This document shows, piece by piece, positions 15,893 through 24,201 of a DNA stretch of 48,555 bases (position 1 is the stretch's first letter; the number at the start of each line of letters is the position of its first letter). Source of the stretch: an uncultured Lachnospiraceae bacterium (GTDB taxonomy: Bacteria > Bacillota > Clostridia > Lachnospirales > Lachnospiraceae); NCBI GenBank assembly GCA_937910785.1, contig CALDLG010000125.1:1-48555 (forward strand), in the 5' to 3' direction. The notes beneath the pieces are model-generated. The model made no database searches and was not told the origin of the DNA. It was given only the letters and a program-made list of their open reading frames with translations. Made by a program: the position numbers and the translations under genes.

Positions 15893-16369
15893 ATGAGTCA
15901 GAATATAGCACAGATACTATTGCAGAGTCTGGAGAAAAAGAATCAGATACTCGATGACATCATCAGAGAGAACGAGAAACAGGAAGTAATTCTGAAGCAG
16001 GAAGAACTGGATATGGATGCGCTGGACGCTTCACTGGAAGAGATCGGTACGCTTGTCGAACAGCTGGAACGTCTTGATAACGGATTTGAGTCCGTATACG
16101 ATAAGGTGCGGACGGAAATTGTGGCGAATAAATCCATGTATCAGAACGAGATCGCGCGGATGCAGGAAGCGATTCAGCAGATCACCGATAAGGTGGTGAA
16201 GATCAACGCCTGCAGAATGCGCAATCAGATGCGGGCGGATAACCAGTTTAAGAAGAAAGCGCAGGAGATCAAGAACCTTACGTCGAAAACAAGGGCGTCC
16301 AAAAATTATTATAACAATATGAATAAGCTTAATTATGTGGCCCCTCAGTTTTACGACAGCAAAAAATAG
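15893..16369 (+). CDS. FliT/FlgN-like coiled-coil flagellar chaperone (putative)
   Basis: A 158-residue helical protein with strong heptad patterning (LLQSLEKKNQILDDIIREN, then LEEIGTLVEQLERLDNGF). The length and all-helical plan match FliT/FlgN-type secretion chaperones, and the position directly after fliS is where fliT usually sits. Sequence-level recognition is weak, so the assignment rests mainly on context and architecture. The Lys-rich tail (KKAQEIKNLTSKTRAS) is unlike classical FliT. The start ATG 15893 is 11 bases after the fliS stop; the longer frame from 15845 would overlap fliS and lacks a ribosome site. Confidence 0.6.
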   Translation: MSQNIAQILLQSLEKKNQILDDIIRENEKQEVILKQEELDMDALDASLEEIGTLVEQLERLDNGFESVYDKVRTEIVANKSMYQNEIARMQEAIQQITDKVVKINACRMRNQMRADNQFKKKAQEIKNLTSKTRASKNYYNNMNKLNYVAPQFYDSKK

Positions 16370-16376
16370 TGCTTAC

Positions 16377-16423
16377 GGGCAGTTTTTCTTCAAAATTTTT
16401 CTGAAAAAATTTGAAATTTGCCC
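16377..16423. repeat. Long inverted repeat abutting the flagellin promoter
   Basis: The outer arms are GGGCA (16377-16381) and TGCCC (16419-16423). Inside them TTCAAAATTTTT and AAAAAATTTGAA face each other around CTG with a single A-A mismatch. The repeat ends at the base before the -35 TAAA of the flagellin promoter. It may terminate transcripts of the fliD operon or act as a protein-binding or UP-like element. Confidence 0.6.
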
Positions 16424-16450
16424 TAAAGTAAATCGGAGAAACACCGATAT
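16424..16450 (+). promoter_or_regulatory. Sigma-28 promoter of flagellin
   Basis: TAAA (16424-16427), 15 bases, ACCGATAT (16443-16450), differing from consensus only at the first -10 base. The transcript would start near 16457, giving a flagellin leader of about 165 nt. Confidence 0.9.
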
Positions 16451-16581
16451 ATATTACAAGTAAAGCAAGCTGATTACTTACTTGACTAATAGTCGCCCTG
16501 TAACATAAGTTGCATCGTGGCTAAAGTAATGGAATCGATGGCAGCGTACGAGCCGGAGATACCGTTACAAACTAAACAATG

Positions 16582-16613
16582 CGGCAGGGAAGCCGTATCA
16601 AATTCAAGGAGGA
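16582..16613 (+). promoter_or_regulatory. Probable CsrA binding region in the flagellin leader
   Basis: CGGC (16582-16585) and GCCG (16592-16595) form a hairpin that displays AGGGAA (16586-16591) in its loop, so GGA is exposed. About 20 nt downstream the Shine-Dalgarno AAGGAGGA (16606-16613) contains a second AAGGA site. This arrangement, one hairpin site plus one site over the ribosome binding site, is how CsrA represses hag in Bacillus subtilis. Both csrA and fliW are in this window. Confidence 0.7.
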
Positions 16614-16620
16614 ATATAAT

Positions 16621-17685
16621 ATGGTAGTACAACACAACATTACAGCGATGAACTCTAACAGAATGCTTGGTTTGACAACAAGCGCTCAGGCAAAGTCAAC
16701 AGAGAGACTGTCTTCCGGTTATAAGATCAACCGTGCAGCAGATGATGCAGCAGGTCTTGCTATTTCCGAGAAAATGAGACGTCAGGTTAGAGGCCTTACA
16801 CAGGCATCTGCAAACGCTCAGGACGGTATTTCTACTGTACAGACAGCAGAAGGTGCATTGGCAGAAGTTCAGGATATGTTACAGAGAATGAATGAGCTGG
16901 CTGTTAAAGGTGAGAATGGTACTCTTACAACATCAGACCGCGCATCCATCCAGTCCGAAATCGGTCAGCTGATGAGCGAAATCGATCGTGTACAGAGCAC
17001 GACTACCTTCAACGAGATGAACCTGTTAGACGGTTCCTTCATCAAAGGCCTTCAGGTTGGTGCAGAAGCTGGTCAGCACATCAACATCAGCATCGCAAAC
17101 ATGAGTATGGCAGGTCTTGCTAACAACATCGACAGCAAGCTGTATACAAAGGTTACTTTCAGAAATCTGACAGCTGGTTCCGTTAGCGGTACAATGTCAA
17201 CTTACAAGCAGAGTCAGCTGACTCAGTCCGGTGCAAACGTAATCATCGGCGAGATGACAACAGGCTCCGTAAACACATGGTCTACGATCAATACAGAGAC
17301 TAATACGTACAACAAAGCTACGTTGTCAAGTGACATGGCTACGAAGATCATGAATACCTTCATGAAACTGGATGCTGGTAATGCTTCATCTGTTGCAACC
17401 GCTCAGGATTTCAACTCCCTGAACGCATTCATCAAGGGTGCACTTTCCTTAGTATCTCAGCAGAGATCTGACCTCGGTGCTATCCAGAACAGACTTGAGC
17501 ATACGATCAACAACCTGAACAACATCGTTGAGAACACAACATCTGCTGAATCTGCTATCCGTGATACAGATATCGCTACTGAAATGGTTAAATACTCCAA
17601 CAACAGTATCCTTCAGCAGGCTGGTACATCCATGTTGTCACAGGCAAACCAGAGCAACCAGTTGGCACTGTCCTTACTTGGCTAA
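16621..17685 (+). CDS. fliC: Flagellin
   Basis: A 354-residue flagellin. The N-terminal D0/D1 (VVQHNITAMNSNRMLGLTT, then SSGYKINRAADDAAGLAIS) and C-terminal D1/D0 (SAIRDTDIATEMVKYSNNS, then QANQSNQLALSLLG) are canonical. The central variable domain (about residues 175-265) is small and rich in Ser/Thr, typical O-glycosylation substrate. Codon use is unlike the neighbours (frequent GCA, GGT, ATC, AAC), as expected for a very highly expressed gene. ATG 16621 follows AAGGAGGA. Control: its own sigma-28 promoter and CsrA at the leader. A strong terminator follows. Confidence 0.97.
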   Translation: MVVQHNITAMNSNRMLGLTTSAQAKSTERLSSGYKINRAADDAAGLAISEKMRRQVRGLTQASANAQDGISTVQTAEGALAEVQDMLQRMNELAVKGENGTLTTSDRASIQSEIGQLMSEIDRVQSTTTFNEMNLLDGSFIKGLQVGAEAGQHINISIANMSMAGLANNIDSKLYTKVTFRNLTAGSVSGTMSTYKQSQLTQSGANVIIGEMTTGSVNTWSTINTETNTYNKATLSSDMATKIMNTFMKLDAGNASSVATAQDFNSLNAFIKGALSLVSQQRSDLGAIQNRLEHTINNLNNIVENTTSAESAIRDTDIATEMVKYSNNSILQQAGTSMLSQANQSNQLALSLLG

Positions 17686-17722
17686 TTCTCTGGAGCTTAA
17701 GAGTATTGCATAATGAACTACC

Positions 17723-17752
17723 AAGAGCCCACTCTGATGAGTGGGCTCTTTT
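17723..17752 (+). terminator. Strong intrinsic terminator after flagellin
   Basis: AAGAGCCCACTC (17723-17734) and GAGTGGGCTCTT (17739-17750) form a perfect 12-bp stem with a TGAT loop, followed by T residues. It also separates flagellin from the convergent glycosyltransferase. Confidence 0.92.
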
Positions 17753-17800
17753 ATGGTGCGCCCGGCAGGGGCGCAGTCTTCGGAATATCAATCCGGATTT

Positions 17801-18847
17801 TCAATTCATCCGCTGCAGCGCTTCAAGAGCCGGCGCGAATTCTCCACATTTCTGATAATGCTGTCCGGCAATCTCCTTCTGGCCGAAGAACTCATAGATG
17901 TAGCCGATATAATAAGAAATGACACGAGATTCTATAGAATCCCTCGTGGGGGCGGTAAGCGCTTTGACCAATTCCGGCAGTGCCTTCAGATGTTGGTTCC
18001 GATGAAGATACATCACGCCGATCATGCACAGATAGTCCGCATTATTGCTGTAATATTCATAAAAGGATAAGAGTGGCATGACCTCCTCCGACTTTCCGAT
18101 ATCCAATAGCATATTACCATAATTACATACCAGAATACGGGTATAATCCTCTTCCGGCGGCGGATTGCGATCCATTGCCATCTGAAAATAGGCGAGGGCG
18201 CGTTCATGGTCCCGCATACAGAGATAGCTTTGTGCCATTTGAAAATAGTTGTATGGTTCAAGGGGATTCTTTTCGATTTCCGGAAGAAGCAGATTGATAT
18301 CCCGCATGGATTTTTCATTCAGCTTTTCGACAGAACCGATATATCCCGCGTGATCGGCTACGATCGGGAGGCTGTAGCTTGTAGTGCGAAGATTGGCGGC
18401 CGGGACCAGTATTTCATGAATCGGCCGTTCGTAATGGTAATATTTTCGGTTAAAGAGACGGTCTATAATAGTCGTCTGGCAATGTTTTTCCTGATCCACC
18501 TCGAAATAGTCCAGACGTTTGATCAGTCCGACGCTTTTGGGATGGTCGGCGATGAGCTGCTGTACCTGATCAAAATCGAACTCTACAAGATACTCGTCGG
18601 TGTCCAGGACGAAGATCATGTTATGGGAAGCGCGGCTGATCGAGAAATTTCTGGCGGCGCTGAAGTCGTTTACCCATTCGAAATCATAAACCCTGTCGGT
18701 ATACTTGCGCGCCACCTCTTTGGAGTTGTCGGTAGAGCCGGTATCCACGACGACGATTTCAAAAGGGTATGGACTGAGTGACTGCAGACATTTATCCAGA
18801 TGTTCGGCTTCATTTTTGGTGATGATACATACGGAAATGGGAATCAT
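17801..18847 (-). CDS. GT2-TPR glycosyltransferase (third of three tandem paralogues)
   Basis: A 348-residue fusion. An N-terminal GT2 domain has IPISVCIITKNEAEHLDKCL, FEIVVVDTGSTDNSKEVARK, FSAARNFSISRAS and the metal site FVLDTDEYL near residue 83. A helical C-terminal region (about 195-345) has TPR-like repeats (NYFQMAQSYLCMRDHERALA). SunS-like enzymes of this layout transfer sugars onto proteins, and in clostridia they are often linked to flagellin. The start overlaps the stop of the upstream gene by 4 bp (ATGA). It is convergent with flagellin, 48 bp past its terminator. Confidence 0.85.
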   Translation of the reverse strand: MIPISVCIITKNEAEHLDKCLQSLSPYPFEIVVVDTGSTDNSKEVARKYTDRVYDFEWVNDFSAARNFSISRASHNMIFVLDTDEYLVEFDFDQVQQLIADHPKSVGLIKRLDYFEVDQEKHCQTTIIDRLFNRKYYHYERPIHEILVPAANLRTTSYSLPIVADHAGYIGSVEKLNEKSMRDINLLLPEIEKNPLEPYNYFQMAQSYLCMRDHERALAYFQMAMDRNPPPEEDYTRILVCNYGNMLLDIGKSEEVMPLLSFYEYYSNNADYLCMIGVMYLHRNQHLKALPELVKALTAPTRDSIESRVISYYIGYIYEFFGQKEIAGQHYQKCGEFAPALEALQRMN

Positions 18848-19914
18848 GGCATTGCTGCTCCTTTCAGTATTTCCAGACGTTTCAGGGCGGGGGCAAAATT
18901 ACCGCATTGCCGGTAACAGGAAACGGCGGCCGGAAGATCGCCCAGAATTTCACAGATTTCTCCGGTCTGGTAAACGGGTAGAAAGCTGTTTGCGCCCTCC
19001 TGCCTGCATAAAGGCATGCCGATCGCTTTCTGGTATTGTTCGAAAGCCTGCTCATACATTTGATTCTGTTTGTAAATGTTCCCCATGAGATAAATAAAAT
19101 CAGCGGAAGGAGAAAAAGCTTCGTAAATGCTTTCAAATCCAAGGGCTGTCTCCTGCTGGCCGGTACGGAGCAGCGCGTTTCCATAGGAAACAACCATAGC
19201 CTGTACATAAGCAAGCTCCGGGTCCAGATCAAAGGAAAGCCCTTTGCTGTAATATTCACAGGCATTTGTGTAATCCTCAATGATTTCGCAGCTTTTTCCC
19301 AGCTGATAATACAGATAGGGGTTATCAGGTTCCTGCAGAAGCTGTTTTTGCAATAGTGTAAAATTGCGTTTGAATTTGGCATTCCGTTCTTCTGTGTTCA
19401 TGTCATATCCGGTGTGCAGAATGGTTGTTTTAAGCAGAAAAGCGGAAATCTCGGAACCATGCCTGGGGGTAAGCTGTTCGTGAATCATGCCGGTATAGTG
19501 ATAGAGACGCCTGTTAAAAAAGCGTTCCGTATAATCGGTGTTGTTGAGGACCGGAACGCCGTTTTCCGTAACGAGATTTTCCCTGGAAACGGAACCTACG
19601 CTGTCGGATAAATGCTTCCGAAAATAGTTCAGTTCCTCGATGTCGATAGTTTTGATGGTTTCGTCGCAGTCGAGCATGAAAATCCAGTTATTGGATGCCG
19701 CCCGCAGAGAAAAATTTCTGGCGGCGCTGAAATCATCACACCATTCGAAATCAAGTACCTGATCGGCATATTTCGCGGCCAGCTCTTTGGTGCGGTCAGT
19801 GGAACCGGTATCGACGACAACGATTTCGAAACCGCAGGGTTTGATGGAAGACAGGCATTTTTCAATTCTTTGTTCTTCATTTTTAGCTATAATACATACG
19901 GAAATAGGATGCAT
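18844..19914 (-). CDS. GT2-TPR glycosyltransferase (second of three tandem paralogues)
   Basis: A 356-residue protein with the same two-part design. The GT2 core has HPISVCIIAKNEEQRIEKCL, FEIVVVDTGSTDRTKELAAK, FSAARNFSLRAAS and metal site FMLDCDETI. The TPR-like C-terminal half has LYYQLGKSCEIIEDYTNACE and FIYLMGNIYKQNQMYEQAFE. The catalytic half closely resembles both neighbours while the TPR half diverges, suggesting duplication followed by change of acceptor recognition. On the minus strand AAAGGGG precedes the ATG. It is translationally coupled to the next gene by a 4-bp overlap. Confidence 0.85.
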   Translation of the reverse strand: MHPISVCIIAKNEEQRIEKCLSSIKPCGFEIVVVDTGSTDRTKELAAKYADQVLDFEWCDDFSAARNFSLRAASNNWIFMLDCDETIKTIDIEELNYFRKHLSDSVGSVSRENLVTENGVPVLNNTDYTERFFNRRLYHYTGMIHEQLTPRHGSEISAFLLKTTILHTGYDMNTEERNAKFKRNFTLLQKQLLQEPDNPYLYYQLGKSCEIIEDYTNACEYYSKGLSFDLDPELAYVQAMVVSYGNALLRTGQQETALGFESIYEAFSPSADFIYLMGNIYKQNQMYEQAFEQYQKAIGMPLCRQEGANSFLPVYQTGEICEILGDLPAAVSCYRQCGNFAPALKRLEILKGAAMP

Positions 19915-19950
19915 GAAAATCCCCTTTCTTTTTGAATTCCGGCATTACCT

Positions 19951-21030
19951 TTAAGACGTGCTGACGCCCAGCGCATTCAGGCGGTCTATGGCCAGCGGAT
20001 AGCCAAAAGCGGCGGCGCGCCGGTAAAAAGATACCGCAGACGAAAGGTCGCCCAGCATTTCGTTGATCAGTCCGATATTATAGTAGGGAAGATAGGTATT
20101 TACCCCTTCCTCCCGGACGTTGGGACACTGAATGGCCTTCACGAACTCCATCATGGCTTTCATGGGCTGGTTGAGTCTCAGATAGGAAGCTCCCAGAGTG
20201 CACAGGAAGCTGGCATCGTCCGCAAACTGGTCATAGCGCGGGACAAAGAAGGCTACGGCTTCTTCGGCTCTTTCGGTAACGTTCATGGCATGGAGATAGG
20301 CCTGAGCAATCACAGGAAGCCAGGGCTGCCGCGGGTCTATCGGGAGCTCGAAGGCCTTCTTATAATAAAGATAGGCGTTTTCGTAATCTTCGATGGAATT
20401 GTAGGACTGGCCCACCTGAAAATAAAAATAGGGATCGTCCGGATTCTTTTCAATCTCCTTCAAAAGAAGCGTATTGTTACGTTCCACCTTCTGCAGCATG
20501 CTTTCCATGCCGCCGCAGTATCCCACGTGATCCAGCGTAAGAGGAATGTCATAACGCTCAAAGAGGGTGCTGCCGGTCTTTATGTCCGTAACCTGTTCAT
20601 GGATGGAAAGGGTATAGTAATAGCGGCGCTTATGAAAAAGCCGTTCCACCCGGTCCGGATAGGAGACCTGCATGCCGCCGCTTTCATAATAGCTGTGGCG
20701 GAGCAGCATGCCGACGCCGCGGGGATGTTCCTCGATGGCCTGATAAATGGCATCCAGATCGATTTCCGTCAGGAATTCGTCACAGTCCAGAATCAGAACA
20801 TAATTGTGTGACGCCTTCTGCAGAGAAAAATTTCTGGCGGCGCTGAAGTCGTTAATCCATTCGAAATCATAGATTTTATCCGTATATTTCCGGGCCAGCT
20901 CTTTGGTCTTATCGGTGGAACCGGTATCGACAAAAATGATTTCGAATGAATAGGGCATTAACGGAGCAAGACATTTTTCGATATTTTTTTCTTCATTTTT
21001 TGCAATAATGCAGACTGAAATTGGTATCAT
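19951..21030 (-). CDS. GT2-TPR glycosyltransferase (first of three tandem paralogues)
   Basis: A 359-residue member of the same set. The GT2 motifs are IPISVCIIAKNEEKNIEKCL, FEIIFVDTGSTDKTKELARK, FSAARNFSLQKAS and the metal site LILDCDEFL. The TPR-like part has FYFQVGQSYNSIEDYENAYL and SFLCTLGASYLRLNQPMKAM. No signal peptide or membrane segment is visible, so it acts in the cytoplasm, where flagellin is glycosylated before export. On the minus strand GGAGG sits just before the ATG. Of the three it is the furthest upstream in the transcript. Confidence 0.85.
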   Translation of the reverse strand: MIPISVCIIAKNEEKNIEKCLAPLMPYSFEIIFVDTGSTDKTKELARKYTDKIYDFEWINDFSAARNFSLQKASHNYVLILDCDEFLTEIDLDAIYQAIEEHPRGVGMLLRHSYYESGGMQVSYPDRVERLFHKRRYYYTLSIHEQVTDIKTGSTLFERYDIPLTLDHVGYCGGMESMLQKVERNNTLLLKEIEKNPDDPYFYFQVGQSYNSIEDYENAYLYYKKAFELPIDPRQPWLPVIAQAYLHAMNVTERAEEAVAFFVPRYDQFADDASFLCTLGASYLRLNQPMKAMMEFVKAIQCPNVREEGVNTYLPYYNIGLINEMLGDLSSAVSFYRRAAAFGYPLAIDRLNALGVSTS

Positions 21031-21080
21031 GTCAATTTTCCTCCAATAATCGACAGGTAGTGTAACCCCTGTTCTTTATG

Positions 21081-21893
21081 TTATGTCTGCTGCAGATAAT
21101 ATTGCAGCAGGCCGGAAACCTGCGTCAAAATCCCCAGATTCTCCGCGCTTTCCAGAACATCTTTGGTGACGTCTGAAAAAAGTCCGAAGGAAAGCAGCGC
21201 TTCCCGATGCATTGCGATCATACGGCATCTTGCCTCATAGTAGCCGGAAATGTTATGGGAGACACCGTCCCTGCTCAGATTGACGATCAGGAGCGGCTCG
21301 TCCAGAAAGGCGATCTCATGATCCTTCGAAATGCGAAGGAATAACTCCCAGTCCTCCAGACAGGTCAGCGTTTCCAGAAACAGGCCCGATCTCTCCAGAC
21401 ATTGCCTGCGGACCAGAACGCCCGGCGTTCCGATCGTATTTCGCCGAAGCATATGGCGGTAAATATTTCCCTGCTTTTCTTCAGGCGGGATATTGGGGCC
21501 GGGAACTAAAATGACACTGCCGTCAGCTTTTCTGCATTCATAGGGACAGTAAAGCAGACCGGCATCCGGTCTTTCTGTCAGGAAATTCATCTGCTTTTCC
21601 AGCTTGTCTTCTTTCCAGTAATCGTCGCTGTCCTGAAATGCGATGTAGTCATATGCGGCCTGACGGATGCCTTCGTTTCTGGCGGCGGCGACGCCTCTGT
21701 TTTCCGAAAGCCTCAGATAACGGATGCGACTGTCGGGAATGGAATTTATGACAGATTCCGTATGATCCGTCGAACCATCATCGACAAGCAGTAGCTCGAA
21801 GTCGGAGTAAGTCTGCCGCAGAACACTTTCGACTGATGCCGGCAGGACGTCTGCCCGGTTATAAGTTGGGATAATAATACTTACTTTTTCCAT
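21081..21893 (-). CDS. Family 2 glycosyltransferase
   Basis: A compact 270-residue GT2 enzyme without a TPR extension. It has VSIIIPTYNRADVLPASVES, LLLVDDGSTDHTESV, the GVAAARNEGIRQA loop and the metal site FQDSDDYW near residue 90. The C-terminal half includes CLEDWELFLRISKDHE, where the Glu-Asp pair is the usual catalytic-base region of this family. AAAGGAA precedes the minus-strand ATG. It lies between the CgeB-like gene and the GT2-TPR array in one probable transcription unit. Confidence 0.88.
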   Translation of the reverse strand: MEKVSIIIPTYNRADVLPASVESVLRQTYSDFELLLVDDGSTDHTESVINSIPDSRIRYLRLSENRGVAAARNEGIRQAAYDYIAFQDSDDYWKEDKLEKQMNFLTERPDAGLLYCPYECRKADGSVILVPGPNIPPEEKQGNIYRHMLRRNTIGTPGVLVRRQCLERSGLFLETLTCLEDWELFLRISKDHEIAFLDEPLLIVNLSRDGVSHNISGYYEARCRMIAMHREALLSFGLFSDVTKDVLESAENLGILTQVSGLLQYYLQQT

Positions 21894-21962
21894 ATCAATT
21901 CCTTTATTTCATAGTTTGCTCCGGTTTGGGCCTGGCGTCTGCGGGAAAGAAGGCGCCTGTCA

Positions 21963-23126
21963 TTACAGATGATCGAGCATTTCCCGAACCCGGTGGCGGT
22001 AGGTATGCGCCGCGGCAAGTCTGTCGTGTCCGTTTCGGGCGATTCGGAGACGTTCTTCTTCATGAGCCAGGTAATATTCGATCTTATGCAACAGGTCAGC
22101 CTGGCTTTCATAGAAATCAAAGTCTTCCCCCGGAACAAAAAATTCTAAAAAATCATTCTGGTAATTGCTGAGCAGGAACCCGCCGCTGCCCATAATATCA
22201 AAGGCCCGCTGCGGAATGCCGCTGCGGATGCTGCGCAGTGAAATATTCAGATTGATACGGCTTCGTTTGAATACGAGAGGCATTTCCCGATAGTTGTCTA
22301 CGGGACCATGGTTGGTCAGGCCGGGAAGCTGAAAGCTTCGATCATGCGTAAACAGGTCAAAGGGATGTCTTGCGGCGATCTCCCGAATCAGCGCCGTTCG
22401 TTCCAGACCGGTGATTTTTCGGTTAATAACGTATTGGGCATAAAGATATTCCTTCGTTTCCACACCGTCCGGGTTCGGTTCTATCGGAAGAGAATGATAT
22501 AAGTCTGACATAATGGGAGATAACGTTTCCTGTATAAAGTTGTAGCCGTATACGTTCATCTGCGCGGCAATCAGCGCATCCAGATAGCCCTTCGTATAGT
22601 CGGACAGGTTTTTCATCCGTTCGAAAAAATTGTGCTTCTCGGTGTAGAGGGAACCGATAAAAGAAACATCGTAGAGAAATTCCCCGTTTCCGGACGGATT
22701 CCGTGTACTTTCCGTTATGGCATCCAGACGGTTCGGATTCGCAGCCATCGGCAGGTAATGTACCGTGTGGATTCCTGCTTTATGAAATTCCAGATAAAGA
22801 TCTTTGTCAAAAACATAGATGATATTGCATGGATTAATGGCAGTGTAGGAGTAGAGCATCACATAGGGACTGTCGTAAATCCAGGAAATATACCGGATGT
22901 TTTCCCGTTTGCATACATTGGAGACGACCGGGAAGTAGTTAAAGGAAAAAACGGCGTCCGGAGCCTCCCGGCGTATAAGAGCGGGGAGCTGCGCCACGGA
23001 TTTTTCGTCATTTCTGGCATCTTTATTAAAAAAGGGGAAGCTGACGAGGGTGTGCCCTTCTTTCAGGAAGGCTTCCTTCATGTCTTCGTTTCCGTAGCTT
23101 GCCCATTCGATAAACAATATTTTCAT
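21963..23126 (-). CDS. CgeB/DUF3880-type glycosyltransferase (GT-B), paralogue of 11083-12270
   Basis: A 387-residue GT-B protein. The N-terminal KILFIEWASYGNEDMKEAFL is the DUF3880-like opening, followed by DAVFSFNYFPVVSNVC and IRYISWIYDSPYVMLYS. The C-terminal half has RSRINLNISLRSIRSGIPQR, FDIMGSGGFLLSNYQNDFLE and YESQADLLHKIEYYLAHEE, each matching the protein at 11083-12270 closely. The frame extends upstream to 23234 but that part reads as non-coding; ATG 23126 gives the conserved start. The ribosome site is weak (GAGG about 7 bases upstream). It is the first gene of the minus-strand glycosyltransferase run. Confidence 0.82.
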   Translation of the reverse strand: MKILFIEWASYGNEDMKEAFLKEGHTLVSFPFFNKDARNDEKSVAQLPALIRREAPDAVFSFNYFPVVSNVCKRENIRYISWIYDSPYVMLYSYTAINPCNIIYVFDKDLYLEFHKAGIHTVHYLPMAANPNRLDAITESTRNPSGNGEFLYDVSFIGSLYTEKHNFFERMKNLSDYTKGYLDALIAAQMNVYGYNFIQETLSPIMSDLYHSLPIEPNPDGVETKEYLYAQYVINRKITGLERTALIREIAARHPFDLFTHDRSFQLPGLTNHGPVDNYREMPLVFKRSRINLNISLRSIRSGIPQRAFDIMGSGGFLLSNYQNDFLEFFVPGEDFDFYESQADLLHKIEYYLAHEEERLRIARNGHDRLAAAHTYRHRVREMLDHL

Positions 23127-23457
23127 AGCGGCCTCAGGTATAATAGTATTAAAAACAGTATAGCAAAAGATCAGAGATTTGGGTAGAGGGGAAATGGGCG
23201 GAAGAGTGCGGGGGAGAAAGGCATAATCCTGCATATGATACCGGATTGCACAGTGGCAGTTGTACAGGAAGAATTACAAAGCGGCAATTCTGCATGCACG
23301 CGGTTGTATACGTGGGCATATGTGGGCGGGATATTCGTATTGACAGAACAGTGGTTATTCATTAATATTATAAATACGGGTCGATAAAGTATATATATCA
23401 TATTTAATTTAAATATACCGTAAAAATTACGAACAGCGAAAAAGAATTGGAGAAATC
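23127..23457. other. Divergent intergenic region
   Basis: This gap of about 330 bp separates the minus-strand glycosyltransferases from the plus-strand cytidylyltransferases. It holds a sigma-A-like promoter (23340-23368) and the AT-rich motif AAAGTATATATATC (23386-23399), which recurs upstream of legB. No small gene or stable RNA was recognised in the rest. Confidence 0.6.
23340..23368 (+). promoter_or_regulatory. Sigma-A-type promoter for the cytidylyltransferase pair
   Basis: A perfect -35 TTGACA (23340-23345), a 17-base spacer and a -10 TAATAT (23363-23368, 4 of 6 matches). It lies about 90 bp upstream of the first cytidylyltransferase. Confidence 0.6.
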
Positions 23458-24174
23458 ATGAATATTGCGATGATTTTAGCCGGAGGGACGGATTCCAGAT
23501 TCCAGATGAGCGTTCCGAAGCAGTTTGTCAATGTCTATAACCGCCCGGTAATTGTTTATACACTGGAAGCATTTCAGAAACATAATGAAATAGATGCGAT
23601 TATGGTTTCCTGTCTGGACGGATGGCAGGAGATGGTGCGGGCTTATGCCCGACAGTTCAATATCGATAAATTGAAATGGGTGGTTTCGGGCGGCCGGGAC
23701 GGACAGGAATCGGCAAGAAACGGAATCATGGCGCTGAAAAATGAATGCAGGAGCGATGATATTATTGTTCTTCATGATTCTATCCGGCCTTTTGTTTCGG
23801 AAGAAATCATAACGGACAGTCTGCAGGTATGCAGAATGCATGGTATGGGGGTGGCGGCTGTCAGAACGATGGATACCATTATGAAGACCCGTGACGGCGT
23901 GGTCGGAACGGAGAGTATCTCGCGCTATGCGATCGTCCGCATTCAGACGCCGCAGGCCTATCGAATGGACAGGCTGTGGGATGTTCATGAGAAAGCGGTG
24001 GAGAGGGGCATTACGGGAGAGGTCGATACCAACAGCGTGATCTCCAGACTGGGCGAACCGGTTTATTTTTCAAAGGGCTCCGATCTGAATATGAAGATCA
24101 ATACGGTGGAAGACGTGGAGATGTTCAAGGCATTGTACAGGATGCGGCAGGAGACGGAGAAGGAACAGGCATAG
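23458..24174 (+). CDS. IspD/TarI-family cytidylyltransferase (first copy)
   Basis: A 238-residue CTP transferase of the IspD/TarI superfamily. The N-terminal loop MILAGGTDSRFQMSVPKQF contains the conserved Arg14 and Lys21. IIVLHDSIRPFVSEEII and RYAIVRIQTPQAYRMDRL are the other family motifs. The LAGG form (rather than LAAG) resembles TarI, which makes CDP-ribitol, more than IspD of isoprenoid synthesis. The usual G-x-G before the Arg reads G-T-D-S-R here, so the second glycine is lost. The tandem second copy and the CDP-glycerol-transferase-like gene downstream suggest CDP-alditol synthesis for surface glycans; the true substrate is unknown. Confidence 0.8.
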   Translation: MNIAMILAGGTDSRFQMSVPKQFVNVYNRPVIVYTLEAFQKHNEIDAIMVSCLDGWQEMVRAYARQFNIDKLKWVVSGGRDGQESARNGIMALKNECRSDDIIVLHDSIRPFVSEEIITDSLQVCRMHGMGVAAVRTMDTIMKTRDGVVGTESISRYAIVRIQTPQAYRMDRLWDVHEKAVERGITGEVDTNSVISRLGEPVYFSKGSDLNMKINTVEDVEMFKALYRMRQETEKEQA

Positions 24175-24201
24175 ATTGCAAAGCGGAAAGCAGGGTTAAG
24201 A

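Noticed and set aside
23380..23387. GTCGATAA as a sigma-28 -10 box before the cytidylyltransferases
   Set aside because: No TAAA occurs 15 bases upstream; the TTGACA promoter nearby is a better explanation.
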